Shown here one piece after another: positions 34,083 to 43,392 of a stretch of DNA of 46,542 nt; within the stretch, counting starts at the first letter, position 1; every line of letters begins with the position of its first letter. The stretch is from Ancylobacter novellus (lineage in GTDB: Bacteria; Pseudomonadota; Alphaproteobacteria; Rhizobiales; Xanthobacteraceae), in contig QFQD01000034.1 in the NCBI GenBank assembly GCA_003241485.1, forward strand, positions 1-46,542, read 5' to 3'. Under the pieces are notes generated by a model that did not search any database, was not told where the DNA came from, and saw nothing but the letters and a program-made list of their open reading frames with translations. Made by a program: the position numbers and the translations under genes.

Positions 34083-35114
34083 ATGCGCCTCGTTCGCGAA
34101 TCCGATGCCATCCTGTCGGATTGGCGCGACCGTGCCCTGCGCTTTGAAGGCGAGATCGGCAAGGTCGTGCTGGGTCAGGCGCGGGTCATCCGCCTGCTGA
34201 CCATCGCCACCTTCGCGCGCGGGCATGTTCTGCTGGAAGGCGATGTCGGCGTCGGCAAGACGACGCTGCTGCGCGCGCTGGCCCGTGCCATTGGCGGCTC
34301 GTTCGAGCGGATCGAGGGCACCATCGACCTGATGCCCGCCGACCTCATCTATCACGCCCATCTCGGCGAGGACGGCAAGCCGCGCATCGATCCCGGCCCG
34401 CTGCTCAAGCAGGGCGAGAACCTCTCCGTCTTCTTCTTCAACGAGATCAACCGCGCGCGGCCGCAGGTGCATTCGCTGCTGCTGCGGCTGATGGCCGAGC
34501 GCTCGGTCTCCGCCTTCAACCGCGAATACCATTTCCCGCATGTGCAGGTGTTCGCCGACCGCAACCGGGTGGAGCGCGAGGAGACCTTTGAACTGCCCGC
34601 CGCCGCGCGCGACCGTTTCCTGATGGAGGTGCAGGTCGGCACGCCCACCGACGCCGAGGCACGCCGCAGCCTCGTTTTCGATCCGCGCTTCCACAATGTC
34701 GATGTGCTGCTGCGCGATGTCGAGCCCGGCGTGCTGGAGCCCGAGGCTTTGGAGACCGTCGCCCGCATCATCCAGATCGGCGTGCATGCCAGCCCGACGC
34801 TGGAAGCCTATGTGCTGGCGCTGTGGGACGCGATACGCGATCCCCGCCAGCACGGCATCGCCGTCGAGGGGGTGGACATGGCCCGGTTCATCCAGGGCGG
34901 GGCGAGCCCGCGCGGCCTGTCCTATCTCGTGCGCGCCGCCCGCGTGCGGGCCTGGCTCGAAGGCCGCGACATGATCGTGCCGGAGGATGTGCGCGCGGTG
35001 TTTCCCGAGGTGATGGCGCACCGCATCTTCGTCGATCCGGTCTATGAGCTGCGCCGCGAGCGGCTGGTGGGTGAGCTGATCGCCGGCGTCTTCGCCCGGG
35101 TGCCGGCGCCATGA
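34083..35114 (+). CDS. mxaR: MoxR-type AAA+ ATPase MxaR
   Basis: Cytoplasmic AAA+ chaperone-like ATPase of 343 residues, MoxR family. Walker A is GDVGVGKT (53-60), Walker B FFFNEINR, and the sensor region has FADRNRVEREETFELPAAARDRF. It acts with the DUF58 and von Willebrand proteins encoded next to it, probably in calcium or cofactor insertion into MxaF. I start at ATG 34083 behind GGAAGGA; the frame is open back to 33855 but the extension is low-complexity and unlike the family. Overlaps mxaS by ATGA. Confidence 0.92.
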   Translation: MRLVRESDAILSDWRDRALRFEGEIGKVVLGQARVIRLLTIATFARGHVLLEGDVGVGKTTLLRALARAIGGSFERIEGTIDLMPADLIYHAHLGEDGKPRIDPGPLLKQGENLSVFFFNEINRARPQVHSLLLRLMAERSVSAFNREYHFPHVQVFADRNRVEREETFELPAAARDRFLMEVQVGTPTDAEARRSLVFDPRFHNVDVLLRDVEPGVLEPEALETVARIIQIGVHASPTLEAYVLALWDAIRDPRQHGIAVEGVDMARFIQGGASPRGLSYLVRAARVRAWLEGRDMIVPEDVRAVFPEVMAHRIFVDPVYELRRERLVGELIAGVFARVPAP

Positions 35115-35965
35115 GCGAAGCGCCAGCCCCGCTGTCTCCCCTGCCCTACCGGCTGCGCTGGCGGCCGCAGGGCGTGTTGCCCGGCGCGCATCCCGGCCAT
35201 GGCGACGGCACGGAGGGCGAGTTCCGCCGTCATGTCTCGCTGCTGCGCCAGCCCGATCCCCGGCGGATCGACCTGCGCGCCTCGCTGCGCGACCCGCTGG
35301 GCGATCTGCATGTGCGCCAATACGCCCCGCGCCGTGCCGTGCCGGTGGCGGCGCTGGTGGACCTGTCGGGCTCGATGCGCTTCGGCGACGCGGTGGCGGG
35401 TCGGGTGGCCGAGTTCTGCGCGCTGATGGCGCTCTCCGCCTTGCGCTCCGGCGACAGCTTCGCGCTGTTCGGCTGCGACGCGCGGCTGCGCGAGGCGGCC
35501 AGCCTGCCCTTCACCCGCCGGCGCGGGCTGGAGGACGAGGTGCGCCAGCGCCTTTTAAGCGCACGCGCCGCCGGATGCGGCGCCGCCGGCCTGTTCGAGG
35601 CGGCCGAGCGCCTGCCGACGCGCCGCGCGCTGGTGTTCCTCGTCTCCGATTTCCTGATGCCGCCGGACGAGATCGAGCGGCTGCTGGACGCGCTGTGGCG
35701 CCATGACGTGGTGCCGGTGATGGTGAGCGACAGCGCGGTCGAGGACGGCCTGCCGCGCTGGGGCTTCATCGAGCTTGCCGATCTGGAGAGTGGCGCCTCG
35801 CGCACCGTCTTCATGCGGCCGGCGCTGCGCGAGCGCTGGCAGCGGCAGGCCCGCGCGCGCCGCGAGGCGCTGGAAGCCGCCTTCGCCCGGCGCGGCCTGC
35901 GCGGCGTCGCGCTCAGGGACAATCTCGACCTCGACGCCCTCGCCCGCCGGCTGATGGAGGGGTGA
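35111..35965 (+). CDS. mxaS: DUF58 protein MxaS
   Basis: A 284-residue DUF58 protein with a degenerate von Willebrand A core: ALVDLSGSMRFGD carries the DxSxS metal motif, and FLVSDFLMP the later strand. It is coupled to mxaR (ATGA) and mxaA (TGATG). MoxR-DUF58-VWA sets form membrane-associated assembly machines; in methylotrophs MxaS is needed for active methanol dehydrogenase, probably in metal insertion. No signal peptide. Confidence 0.9.
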   Translation: MSEAPAPLSPLPYRLRWRPQGVLPGAHPGHGDGTEGEFRRHVSLLRQPDPRRIDLRASLRDPLGDLHVRQYAPRRAVPVAALVDLSGSMRFGDAVAGRVAEFCALMALSALRSGDSFALFGCDARLREAASLPFTRRRGLEDEVRQRLLSARAAGCGAAGLFEAAERLPTRRALVFLVSDFLMPPDEIERLLDALWRHDVVPVMVSDSAVEDGLPRWGFIELADLESGASRTVFMRPALRERWQRQARARREALEAAFARRGLRGVALRDNLDLDALARRLMEG

Positions 35966-36894
35966 TGACCGCGCCGCTCCGCCTGTTCGTGCTTGCCCTC
36001 GCCCTCGTCGCGGCGACGCCGGCACTCGCCCAGCTGCGCTCGCTGGACCTCTATGCGCCGCGCCCCTTCGGCCATGTGATCGGCGACACGCTGGAGCTGA
36101 CGGTCGAGATCGCGCTCGACGCGCCGTTCCGGCTCGATCCGGCCTCGCTGCCACGCCCGCGCGCGCTGAACTACTGGCTCGAACTGAACGACGTCGCGCT
36201 GGTGGATGACGGCGTCAAGGGCGAGGTGCAGCGCTACACGCTGAACCTGACCTACCAGACCTTCTACGCGCCGCTGGAGCCGCGCCGGCTCGACATTCCC
36301 GCCATGGCGCTGACGGCGATGGATGGCGACCGGCGGATCGAGCTGCGCGTGCCGGCCTGGTCCTTCCTCATGTCGCCTCTGCGCGAGATCGTCTCCACCG
36401 GGGCCGCCTCGGCGATGACGCCGCGCCCGGACCTCGCGCCGCGCCCGATCCCGACCGGCCGCACGCGGCTGGGGCTCACGCTCGCGCTCGCCGGGGCACT
36501 GGCCGCCCTCGCCGCTCTCGCCTGGCAACTGGGGTGGCCGCCCTTCGGCCGCCGCGCGCGCCGGCCTTTCGCGCAGGCTGCCCGCGCGGTGCAGGCGAGC
36601 CTGCCGGGCGCGTCGGATCCGCCCTCGCCCTCGGCCTATCGCAGTGCCCTGCTGGCGCTGCACCGCGCCTTTGATGCGACGGCGGGACGCGGCGTCTTCA
36701 CCGAGGATCTGCCGGGCTTCTTCGCCGCCCATCCCGCCTTCGCGACCGTGGAGAAGGAGGTGCAGCGCCTTTTCGCCGCCTCGCGCCGCGTCTTCTTCGG
36801 CGAGGACGCGGCCGGCGCGACGGGCGAGCTGCCGCCGGGCGAACTCGTCGCGCTGGCGCGGCGCCTGCGCGCGGTTGAGCGGGGCAGCGCATGA
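35965..36894 (+). CDS. mxaA: Methanol oxidation accessory protein MxaA
   Basis: A 309-residue protein with signal peptide (LFVLALALVAATPALA), a periplasmic beta domain (LDLYAPRPFGHVIGDTLELTVEI..., LNYWLELNDVAL) and a transmembrane segment at about 170-195 (GLTLALAGALAALAALAWQLG) followed by a cytoplasmic helical part. MxaA is required for calcium incorporation in other methylotrophs. GTG 35962 directly precedes the chosen ATG; both are behind the mxaS end. Overlaps mxaC by ATGA. Confidence 0.88.
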   Translation: MTAPLRLFVLALALVAATPALAQLRSLDLYAPRPFGHVIGDTLELTVEIALDAPFRLDPASLPRPRALNYWLELNDVALVDDGVKGEVQRYTLNLTYQTFYAPLEPRRLDIPAMALTAMDGDRRIELRVPAWSFLMSPLREIVSTGAASAMTPRPDLAPRPIPTGRTRLGLTLALAGALAALAALAWQLGWPPFGRRARRPFAQAARAVQASLPGASDPPSPSAYRSALLALHRAFDATAGRGVFTEDLPGFFAAHPAFATVEKEVQRLFAASRRVFFGEDAAGATGELPPGELVALARRLRAVERGSA

Positions 36895-37964
36895 ACGCGC
36901 TCTACGCGATGGCGGAAAGCCTGACGCGCAACTGGGGCGTCGACCATCCGCTCGTGCTCGCTTTGCTCGTTCTCGCCCTGCTGCCGCTCGCGGCGACGGT
37001 GTTGGTGCGGCGCGGCATCCCCGCCACGACGCTGGTGCCGGATGATGTGGTCTCGAAGGCCATGAGCGCCGGCCTGCATATGGCCGGGGTCATTGCCATG
37101 GTCGCGCTTGTGCTGGGTCTCGCCGGCCTGCACCGGCGCGAGCAGGCGATCGCGCGGCAGGGCACGGGGGCGCATCTCGTGCTGCTGCTCGACCGTTCTT
37201 CCAGCATGGACAACAGTTTCGCCGACCGCGCTCCGACCGGGGACCAGGAGGCGAAATCCGTTGTCGCCAAGCGCCTGCTGGCGGAGTTCGTCACCCGCCG
37301 CCCGCAGGATCGCATCGGCGTCGCCGCGTTCTCCACCTCGCCCATGCCGGTGCTGCCGCTGACCGACCATCACGAGGTGGTGCGCGCCGCCATCGCCGCC
37401 ATCGACCGGCCGGGCCTTGCCTTCACCGATGTCGGGCGCGGCCTTGCGCTGGCGCTTTCCTCCTTCGCCGACGACACGGACGAGACCTCGCGCGCCATCC
37501 TGCTGGTATCGGACGGCGCGGCGCTGATCGACCGGCGGGTGCAGGAGGCGCTGCGCGATTCCGTGGCACGCACGCCGGTGCATCTCTACTGGCTGTTCCT
37601 GCGCTCGCGCGGTGCCAAGGGCATCTTCGAGGTGCCTCCCCCCGGCGAGGACACGCCGCAGGCCAACCCCGAGCGGCACCTGCATCTGTTCCTGCAGAGC
37701 CTGGGCGTGCCCTATGAGGCGTTCGAGGCGACCAGCCCGCGCGCGGTCGAGCAGGCCATTGCCGAGATCGACCGGCAGGAGACGCGGCCCATCACCTATG
37801 TCGAGCGCGTGCCCCGCCGCGACCTCGCGCACACCGCCTTCGCCGTCGCCGCCGCGGCGGTCGGCCTGCTGCTGGCCGCCAAGCTCACCGAGCGCACCCT
37901 CGCGCGCGGCTTACCAGCACAGGCCGTGCGTCCGGCCAGCGTGTCCCAGCGGAGGGCGGCATGA
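36891..37964 (+). CDS. mxaC: Von Willebrand A membrane protein MxaC
   Basis: A 357-residue membrane protein: two N-terminal helices (VLALLVLALLPLAATVLV and HMAGVIAMVALVLGLAGL), a von Willebrand A domain with the MIDAS motif LLLDRSSSMDN, and a C-terminal helix (TAFAVAAAAVGLLLAAKL). The layout resembles BatA-type proteins. It partners with MxaL and the MxaR ATPase. Coupled on both sides by ATGA overlaps. Confidence 0.9.
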   Translation: MNALYAMAESLTRNWGVDHPLVLALLVLALLPLAATVLVRRGIPATTLVPDDVVSKAMSAGLHMAGVIAMVALVLGLAGLHRREQAIARQGTGAHLVLLLDRSSSMDNSFADRAPTGDQEAKSVVAKRLLAEFVTRRPQDRIGVAAFSTSPMPVLPLTDHHEVVRAAIAAIDRPGLAFTDVGRGLALALSSFADDTDETSRAILLVSDGAALIDRRVQEALRDSVARTPVHLYWLFLRSRGAKGIFEVPPPGEDTPQANPERHLHLFLQSLGVPYEAFEATSPRAVEQAIAEIDRQETRPITYVERVPRRDLAHTAFAVAAAAVGLLLAAKLTERTLARGLPAQAVRPASVSQRRAA

Positions 37965-38521
37965 CACGCGAGCGGCTTCTCGTCTTCACCCTTTCCGCCC
38001 TGCTGGTCGCCACCCTCGCGGCCGCGGGCACGTTCGCCACGCGCCTGTGGCTCGACCATCGTGCCAATGCGGAGATCGTCGCGCTCGCGGCCGGGCGCGA
38101 TGTTCCCGTCGCCGCCGATGCCCGGCCCGAATTGCTGTTCGCGCGGCTCGCCTTCCTCACCGCCCGCGACCGTTTCGACGAGGCGCAGCCGCTGATGAAC
38201 CGGATCGCGGCGGCGGGTGAGCGCGCCATTGCCTCCGCCGCCTATTACGACCTGTCCAATGCGCGGCTGCGCGCCGCCCTCTCGCATCTGGAGATCAACG
38301 AGATCGATCCCGCCGTGCCGCTGGTCCGCCTCGCCAAGGAGGGCTACCGCCGCGCGCTGGCGCTCGACCCCGGCTTCTGGGACGCCAAGTACAATCTCGA
38401 CATCGCCATGCGGCTGGTGCGCGACTTTCCGCAGATCGAGACATCCGGCGAGGAACTGCCACCGGAAGCCGCCAAGCGGCTGTGGACCGACCTGCCGGGC
38501 CTGCCGCGGGGGCTGCCCTGA
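37961..38521 (+). CDS. mxaK: Methanol oxidation accessory protein MxaK
   Basis: A 186-residue protein with one N-terminal membrane helix (LLVFTLSALLVATLAAAGTFA) and a helical periplasmic domain of TPR-like character (ARPELLFARLAFLTARDRFDEAQPLMNRIAA, YYDLSNARLRAALSHLEI, YKVALDPGFWDAKYN-like segment). MxaK is required for methanol dehydrogenase activation in Methylobacterium. Overlaps mxaC (ATGA) and mxaL (TGATG). Confidence 0.87.
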   Translation: MTRERLLVFTLSALLVATLAAAGTFATRLWLDHRANAEIVALAAGRDVPVAADARPELLFARLAFLTARDRFDEAQPLMNRIAAAGERAIASAAYYDLSNARLRAALSHLEINEIDPAVPLVRLAKEGYRRALALDPGFWDAKYNLDIAMRLVRDFPQIETSGEELPPEAAKRLWTDLPGLPRGLP

Positions 38522-39492
38522 TGGCCCGCAGCAACCTTGTCCGCGACTGGCGATTCTGGCTGCTCGGCACGGCCCTGCTGGCGCTGGTCGCCGCGCTCGC
38601 CGTGCCGCGCATGGCGCTCACCCGGCAGGCGCGCGACGTGCTGCTGGTCATCGACGTCACCGGCAGCATGAATGTGCGCGACTACATGGTCGGCGGCGAG
38701 CCCGTCTCGCGGCTGGCGATGGCCAAGAGCGCCTCCCGCGCCCTGCTCGCCGCGCTGCCGTGCCAGTCGCGGCTGGGGCTCGCCATCTTCAGCGAGCGGC
38801 GCAGCTTCCTGCTCTTCGAGCCGGCCGAGGTCTGCGAGAACTTCGCCGCCATCGACGGCGCCATTGACGGGCTCGACTGGCGCATGGCGTGGGAGGGCGA
38901 CAGCTATGTCGGGCGCGGCGTGCATGCCGCGATCGCGGCGGCGGCCGGCCTCCACGCCAATCTGCTGTTCCTCACCGACGGCCACGAGGCGCCGCCGCTG
39001 GCGGGTGGCGCGCTGCCCGCCTTCGATGGCGAACCGGGCGCGGTTCCCGGCCTGCTGGTCGGCGTCGGCGCGAACGAGCCCTCCCCCATCCCCAAATTCG
39101 ACGAGGACGGGCGCGAGATCGGCTTCTATGGCGAACAGGACGTGACGCAGGAGAACCGCTCCGGCCCGCCGCCGGAGGATGCGCCCTCGCGCGCCGGCTG
39201 GAATCCGCGCAACGCGCCCTGGGGCAGCGAAGCCGCGACGGGGACCGAGCATCTCAGCGCCATGCGCGAGACCTATCTGCGCCAGCTCGCCGCGCAGACC
39301 GGCCTCGGCTTTGCAGCCCTGCGCGCGCCTTCATCGCTCATCGCCGCCATGGAGGCCGGGACGCGCGCCCGGCCGGTGGAGGTCAGCGTCGACATCGCCC
39401 CGCTTCCCGCCGCGCTCGCGCTGACATGCCTTGCCCTTCTCTTCGGCCTCGGCGCCCTGATCGGCCGCCGTCCCGAGCGCCTTCCCGCCTGA
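38521..39492 (+). CDS. mxaL: Von Willebrand A membrane protein MxaL
   Basis: A 323-residue protein with an N-terminal membrane helix (WLLGTALLALVAALAVP), a von Willebrand A domain carrying the MIDAS-type motif VIDVTGSMNVRDYM, and a C-terminal helix (PAALALTCLALLFGLGALIG). ATG 38521 overlaps the mxaK stop; an in-frame start at 38482 would lie within mxaK and is rejected. It completes the MoxR-DUF58-VWA assembly set with MxaC. Confidence 0.9.
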   Translation: MARSNLVRDWRFWLLGTALLALVAALAVPRMALTRQARDVLLVIDVTGSMNVRDYMVGGEPVSRLAMAKSASRALLAALPCQSRLGLAIFSERRSFLLFEPAEVCENFAAIDGAIDGLDWRMAWEGDSYVGRGVHAAIAAAAGLHANLLFLTDGHEAPPLAGGALPAFDGEPGAVPGLLVGVGANEPSPIPKFDEDGREIGFYGEQDVTQENRSGPPPEDAPSRAGWNPRNAPWGSEAATGTEHLSAMRETYLRQLAAQTGLGFAALRAPSSLIAAMEAGTRARPVEVSVDIAPLPAALALTCLALLFGLGALIGRRPERLPA

Positions 39493-39508
39493 CATCAAGG
39501 AAACCGGA

Positions 39509-40036
39509 ATGCTGCAAAAACTCGTGCTCGCTTTTGGCCTTCTGGCTGCTGGCCTCGCCCCCCTCGCCGCCCATGGGCCGACGCCGCAGCGCGCGGATGA
39601 AAGCGCCGCCATCGCGGCCGCGCCCGACCAGGTGTGGAAGCTCGTCTCAAGCTTCGGCACTCTCAGTGACTGGCACCCGCTGGTGAAGAAGGTGAGCGCG
39701 ACCGGGGGCGACGCCGCCGGCGCCGAGCGTGTGCTGACACTGGAGAAGGGCGAGATCACCGAGGGGCTCGACGAGGTCGACCCCGCAGAGCGGCGCATCT
39801 CCTACCGCCTGCTCAAGGAGAATGCCGAGGCGATCCCGGTCAGCTTCTACACCGCCACCATCGAGGTGAAGCCGTCGGGGAACGGAAGCGAGGTGAGCTG
39901 GAGCGCGCGCTTCTACCGCGCCGACACCACCAATGAGCCGCCGGAGGACCGCAATGACGAGGCCGCCATCGCGGCGATGACGGATTTCATCCGGCAGGGG
40001 CTGGACGGGCTCAGGCTCAAGGCCACCGGCAAATGA
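39509..40036 (+). CDS. mxaD: SRPBCC-fold protein MxaD
   Basis: A 175-residue periplasmic protein with signal peptide (LVLAFGLLAAGLAPLAAHG) and an SRPBCC/polyketide-cyclase-like fold: AAPDQVWKLVSSFGTLSDWHPLVKKV and the GSEVSWSARFYRAD strand. MxaD helps the interaction between methanol dehydrogenase and cytochrome cL in methylotrophs. It starts 16 bp after mxaL with AAGGAAA upstream and overlaps the next gene by ATGA. Confidence 0.9.
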   Translation: MLQKLVLAFGLLAAGLAPLAAHGPTPQRADESAAIAAAPDQVWKLVSSFGTLSDWHPLVKKVSATGGDAAGAERVLTLEKGEITEGLDEVDPAERRISYRLLKENAEAIPVSFYTATIEVKPSGNGSEVSWSARFYRADTTNEPPEDRNDEAAIAAMTDFIRQGLDGLRLKATGK

Positions 40037-41019
40037 GGGGCCCGGCCCTGCCCGGCCTCGTGGCGGGGCTGCTCCTCGCGGCGGCGGCGGCTTCGCATGC
40101 CGACCCGCTCATGGCCGTCGTCTCGCAGCAGGCGGGCGTAGTCACGCTGGTCGATGCCGATCCGGCGCGCGTCGGCGGCGTGATCGCGGTACCGCGCGTG
40201 CCGGCCGGCATCGCCGCGACGCCGGACGGGCGCACGCTCTATGTGACGCATCCCGATCTCGGCCTCGTCTCGCGCATCGATGTCGCACAGCGACGTGTGG
40301 AGGCGAGTTTCGCGGTCGGGCGCGAGCCCTTCGGCATCGCTACCTTGGACGGCGGCCGCACGCTGCTGGTCAGCGACTGGAGCGCGGATGCGCTCATCCG
40401 CGTCGATGCCGCGACCGGCGCGGAGACCGGGCGTGTCGCCATCGGCCGCGCACCGGCGGGCCTCGTCGTCGACGCGGCAGGCAACCGCGCCTATGTCGCG
40501 GATCGCGAAAGCAATGAGGTGAGCGTCGTCGACCTCGCCACGATGAGCCGCCGCGCGACGATACCGACGGGACGGGCGCCCTTCGCCCTCGCGCTGTCGC
40601 CGACGGGCGACCGGCTCTATGTCGCCAATGTGCAGAGCGGCGACCTCTCGGTCATCTCCACCGGGAAGCTGGAGGAGACCGCCCGCTTCAAGGTGGGGCT
40701 GATGCCCTATGGCGTCGCGGTGACGCCGGAGGGCGACACCGTGCTGGTCAGCAACCAGCAGAGCGGGACGCTGGCGGTCGTCGAAGCCGCCTCGCACGCC
40801 ATCGCCGCGCGGCCGCGCATCGGCGAGTACCCCGAGGGTATCGTGGCGCTTTCCCCGCACCGTGCCGCCGTGGTCAACTGGGCCGGGGACGAGGTGGGAA
40901 TCGTCGAGATCGCCGCCGCCCGCGTCGTCGCCCGTATTCCCGTCGGCGCCGGTCCCCGCAGTCTCGTGGTCCTGCCCGCCGCGACGAACCAAAGCCCGGA
41001 CGCAGATTCCGGGAAGTAA
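40033..41019 (+). CDS. YVTN-type beta-propeller protein at the end of the mxa operon (possible mxaE)
   Basis: A 328-residue periplasmic protein: signal peptide (GLVAGLLLAAAAASHA), then about seven blades with the YVTN-like repeat (TPDGRTLYVTHPDLGLVSRIDV, DAAGNRAYVADRESNEVSVVDL, SPTGDRLYVANVQSGDLSVIS, TPEGDTVLVSNQQSGTLAVVE). Such propellers often accompany PQQ alcohol oxidation genes. Position after mxaD is where mxaE lies in other methylotrophs, but I cannot confirm orthology. Its ATG overlaps the mxaD stop, so it belongs to the operon. Confidence 0.85.
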   Translation: MRGPALPGLVAGLLLAAAAASHADPLMAVVSQQAGVVTLVDADPARVGGVIAVPRVPAGIAATPDGRTLYVTHPDLGLVSRIDVAQRRVEASFAVGREPFGIATLDGGRTLLVSDWSADALIRVDAATGAETGRVAIGRAPAGLVVDAAGNRAYVADRESNEVSVVDLATMSRRATIPTGRAPFALALSPTGDRLYVANVQSGDLSVISTGKLEETARFKVGLMPYGVAVTPEGDTVLVSNQQSGTLAVVEAASHAIAARPRIGEYPEGIVALSPHRAAVVNWAGDEVGIVEIAAARVVARIPVGAGPRSLVVLPAATNQSPDADSGK

Positions 41020-41041
41020 CGAGACCACCGGGAGGGAACCC

Positions 41042-41863
41042 ATGAAACTCATCCGCATCGCCGCGCTGGCCGCCGGGCTGCTGCCGGCGATGGCGCACGG
41101 CACGGAGGACGCCCCGCGCGAGCGCGGCGCCTATCTCGTCAACGCCGTGATGATCTGCGGGCGCTGCCACACCACGCCGGGCCCCGCCGCCAAGCCGTTT
41201 GCCGGCGGGCGCAGCATCGAGACGCCGGCCTATAAGGTGCAGGGCTCCAACATCACGCCCGACCCCGAGACCGGCATTGGCAGCTGGAGCGACGAGGCCA
41301 TCGGCCGCGCCATCACGAAGGGGCTTCGCCCGGATGGCAGCCGGATGGCGTCGGCCATGCCCTATGAGTTCTATGCCGGGCTGACGCCGGCCGATCTCGC
41401 CGCCATCGTCGCCCATCTGCGCACGCTGGCGCCGGTAAAGAACGCCGTCGCCGCGCCGGTCTATGTGACGCCGCCCTCCGTGCCGGCCGCTGTTCCCGGC
41501 GCCGAGCCCGTCGCGCCGGGCGCCGGGCCGGCCGAGCAGGGCCGTTATCTCGGCACGCTGGCGCGCTGCCTCAGCTGCCACTCCGCGCCCGGCGCCGATG
41601 GCGAACCCGATCTCGCGGGCGGCCTCGGCAAGGGCGGCGCGCGCTTCGAGGGGCCGTGGGGCGTGGTGGTGGCGCCCGACATCACCCCACGCGGGCTCGG
41701 TAGCTGGAGCGACGAGCAGATCCGCCGCGCGCTGGTCGAGGGCATCACGCCGGACGGCCGCAAGCTCGCCGCGCCGATGCAGGCCAAGGCCTATGCCCAG
41801 CTCGCGCCCGACGATGTGAGCGCCCTCATTGCCTGGCTGCGCACGCTGCCGGCCGGGAACTGA
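41042..41863 (+). CDS. Diheme cytochrome c
   Basis: A 273-residue periplasmic protein with signal peptide (MKLIRIAALAAGLLPAMAHG) and two cytochrome c domains. The first heme site is CGRCH (39-43) and the second CLSCH (176-180). Each domain has the NITPD/DITP and GIGSWSDE / GLGSWSDE segments seen in cytochrome subunits of membrane alcohol or aldehyde dehydrogenases. AGGGA lies before ATG 41042, and the gene follows the propeller gene by 22 bp. It is a plausible extra electron carrier for methanol or formaldehyde oxidation. An open frame from 40862 runs through the previous gene and is rejected. Confidence 0.88.
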   Translation: MKLIRIAALAAGLLPAMAHGTEDAPRERGAYLVNAVMICGRCHTTPGPAAKPFAGGRSIETPAYKVQGSNITPDPETGIGSWSDEAIGRAITKGLRPDGSRMASAMPYEFYAGLTPADLAAIVAHLRTLAPVKNAVAAPVYVTPPSVPAAVPGAEPVAPGAGPAEQGRYLGTLARCLSCHSAPGADGEPDLAGGLGKGGARFEGPWGVVVAPDITPRGLGSWSDEQIRRALVEGITPDGRKLAAPMQAKAYAQLAPDDVSALIAWLRTLPAGN

Positions 41864-41868
41864 GCGCG

Positions 41869-43392
41869 CTAGGGCACCGCCTCGCGCGAGGTCATGGCGC
41901 CGACGACAAAGGCGAGGTTGGCCGCGCCGATGAGCGCGGCGGCATGAGCGTCGGCCTGCGCCTGCTTCGCATCGAGCAGGCCGCTATCGGCGGCGGTGAG
42001 CGCGGTCACCGTGCCCACGCCGTTGCGATAGGCTTCCAGCGCCGCGTCATAGGTGGTGGCGGCGGCGCTGGCGAGCGCGCTGGCGGCCTTGTAGGATTCC
42101 AGCGCCGTGCGCAGCGCGTTGCTGGCGGCGACGATCTCGGTCACGGCCAGCGTCTGCGTGCGCTGGAAGGTGCTTTCCGCCGCCGCCGCGCGCGACTGCG
42201 CCTGCTTGAGCTGGGCAGCGCGCAGGCCCGCATCGTAGATCGGCACGGTGGCGCCGATGAGCACGCCCGATCCCGTGGCCTGCTGGCCGATGGTGGGCAG
42301 GCCGTTGGCGTTGAAATTGCCCTGCCCGGTGGCGGCGCCGGCGGCGAGGAACACTTTCGGCAAATACTCGGCTTCCGCCGCCTTGATGCCGGACTGGCTG
42401 GCCTGCAGCACTGAATAGCTGGCGATGACGTCGGGCCGCTGCGCAAGAGCGAGCTTTATCATCGAATCCAGCGGCACATTGGCCGCGTCCGGCAGGCGGC
42501 GCCTCCCGGCATCCTCGACATGGAGGCGCAGTGTCGCGTTCACCCCCATGGCCGCGAGCAGGGCCTGATAGGCGTCGCGCTGCTGGCCTTCCGCCTGCAC
42601 CCGGCGCAGCTCCGACTGGGCGACCTGCTGGCGCGCCTGCGCCATTTCCACCGTGGTCGCCAGCCCGCGGCCGAGCCGATCCTCGACCGCGCTGCGGATG
42701 GCGATGGAATTGCGCAGCGTCTGCTGGGCGATCCGCGCCCGCGCCACCGCCGCGCCATAGGTGTAATAGGCGCGGGTGACGTCGAAGATCAGCTTCTGGT
42801 GCTCGCCATTGAACAGCACATTGGCGGTAATGGCGCCCTGCTTGGCGGCATCCGCGACGGCGGCGCGCTGGCCGAAGTCGAACACCAGCCATTGCAGGGC
42901 GATGGAAGGCGAGACGCCTTCCGAGGTCGCGGTGAAATAGCGCTGGGTGCCGACGGGAATGGCGAGCGGCGTCTCCGCCGTCTGCCGCCCGGCAATCACA
43001 TTGGCGGTCACCAGCGGCAGATAGGTCGCCTCCACCATGCCGACCGCCAGCGCCGCCGTGCGTGCCCGCTCCCAGGCGGCGCGGGTGGAGGGGTTGTTGC
43101 GCTGGGCGATGTCGATCAGTTCGGGCAGCGTGTAGTTGCGGTCGGGCTCGACTTCCGGCGTCACCGGCATGACCGCGAGCTGCGGATTTGCCGGCACGCG
43201 AAAATCCGCCGCCCCGTTCAGTGTGGAAGGTGCTTCCGGCGAGGGTTGCGTCTGCGCACTCCACAACCCGTCCTCCTTGCCGTTCGGCGCCCATGGCTTG
43301 TCGGCGGCGGGCGAGGTCATGTTGGCCGCATTCGGGGCGCAGCCGGCGAGCAGCAGGGCAAGGCCAAAGATGAGGAGGAGACAACGCTTCAT
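41869..43392 (-). CDS. TolC-family outer-membrane efflux lipoprotein
   Basis: Outer-membrane channel of 507 residues. The lipoprotein signal ends LALLLAGC, with the lipidated Cys at residue 18; the mature protein is a TolC/OprM-like efflux protein with helical repeats (LPELIDIAQRNNPSTRAAWERARTAALAV, then the second copy beginning DSMIKLALAQRPDVIASYSVLQAS). It is the last gene of a three-gene efflux operon and overlaps the FUSC permease by ATGA. It faces the cytochrome gene tail to tail 5 bp away. Function corresponds to MdtP. Confidence 0.92.
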   Translation of the reverse strand: MKRCLLLIFGLALLLAGCAPNAANMTSPAADKPWAPNGKEDGLWSAQTQPSPEAPSTLNGAADFRVPANPQLAVMPVTPEVEPDRNYTLPELIDIAQRNNPSTRAAWERARTAALAVGMVEATYLPLVTANVIAGRQTAETPLAIPVGTQRYFTATSEGVSPSIALQWLVFDFGQRAAVADAAKQGAITANVLFNGEHQKLIFDVTRAYYTYGAAVARARIAQQTLRNSIAIRSAVEDRLGRGLATTVEMAQARQQVAQSELRRVQAEGQQRDAYQALLAAMGVNATLRLHVEDAGRRRLPDAANVPLDSMIKLALAQRPDVIASYSVLQASQSGIKAAEAEYLPKVFLAAGAATGQGNFNANGLPTIGQQATGSGVLIGATVPIYDAGLRAAQLKQAQSRAAAAESTFQRTQTLAVTEIVAASNALRTALESYKAASALASAAATTYDAALEAYRNGVGTVTALTAADSGLLDAKQAQADAHAAALIGAANLAFVVGAMTSREAVP

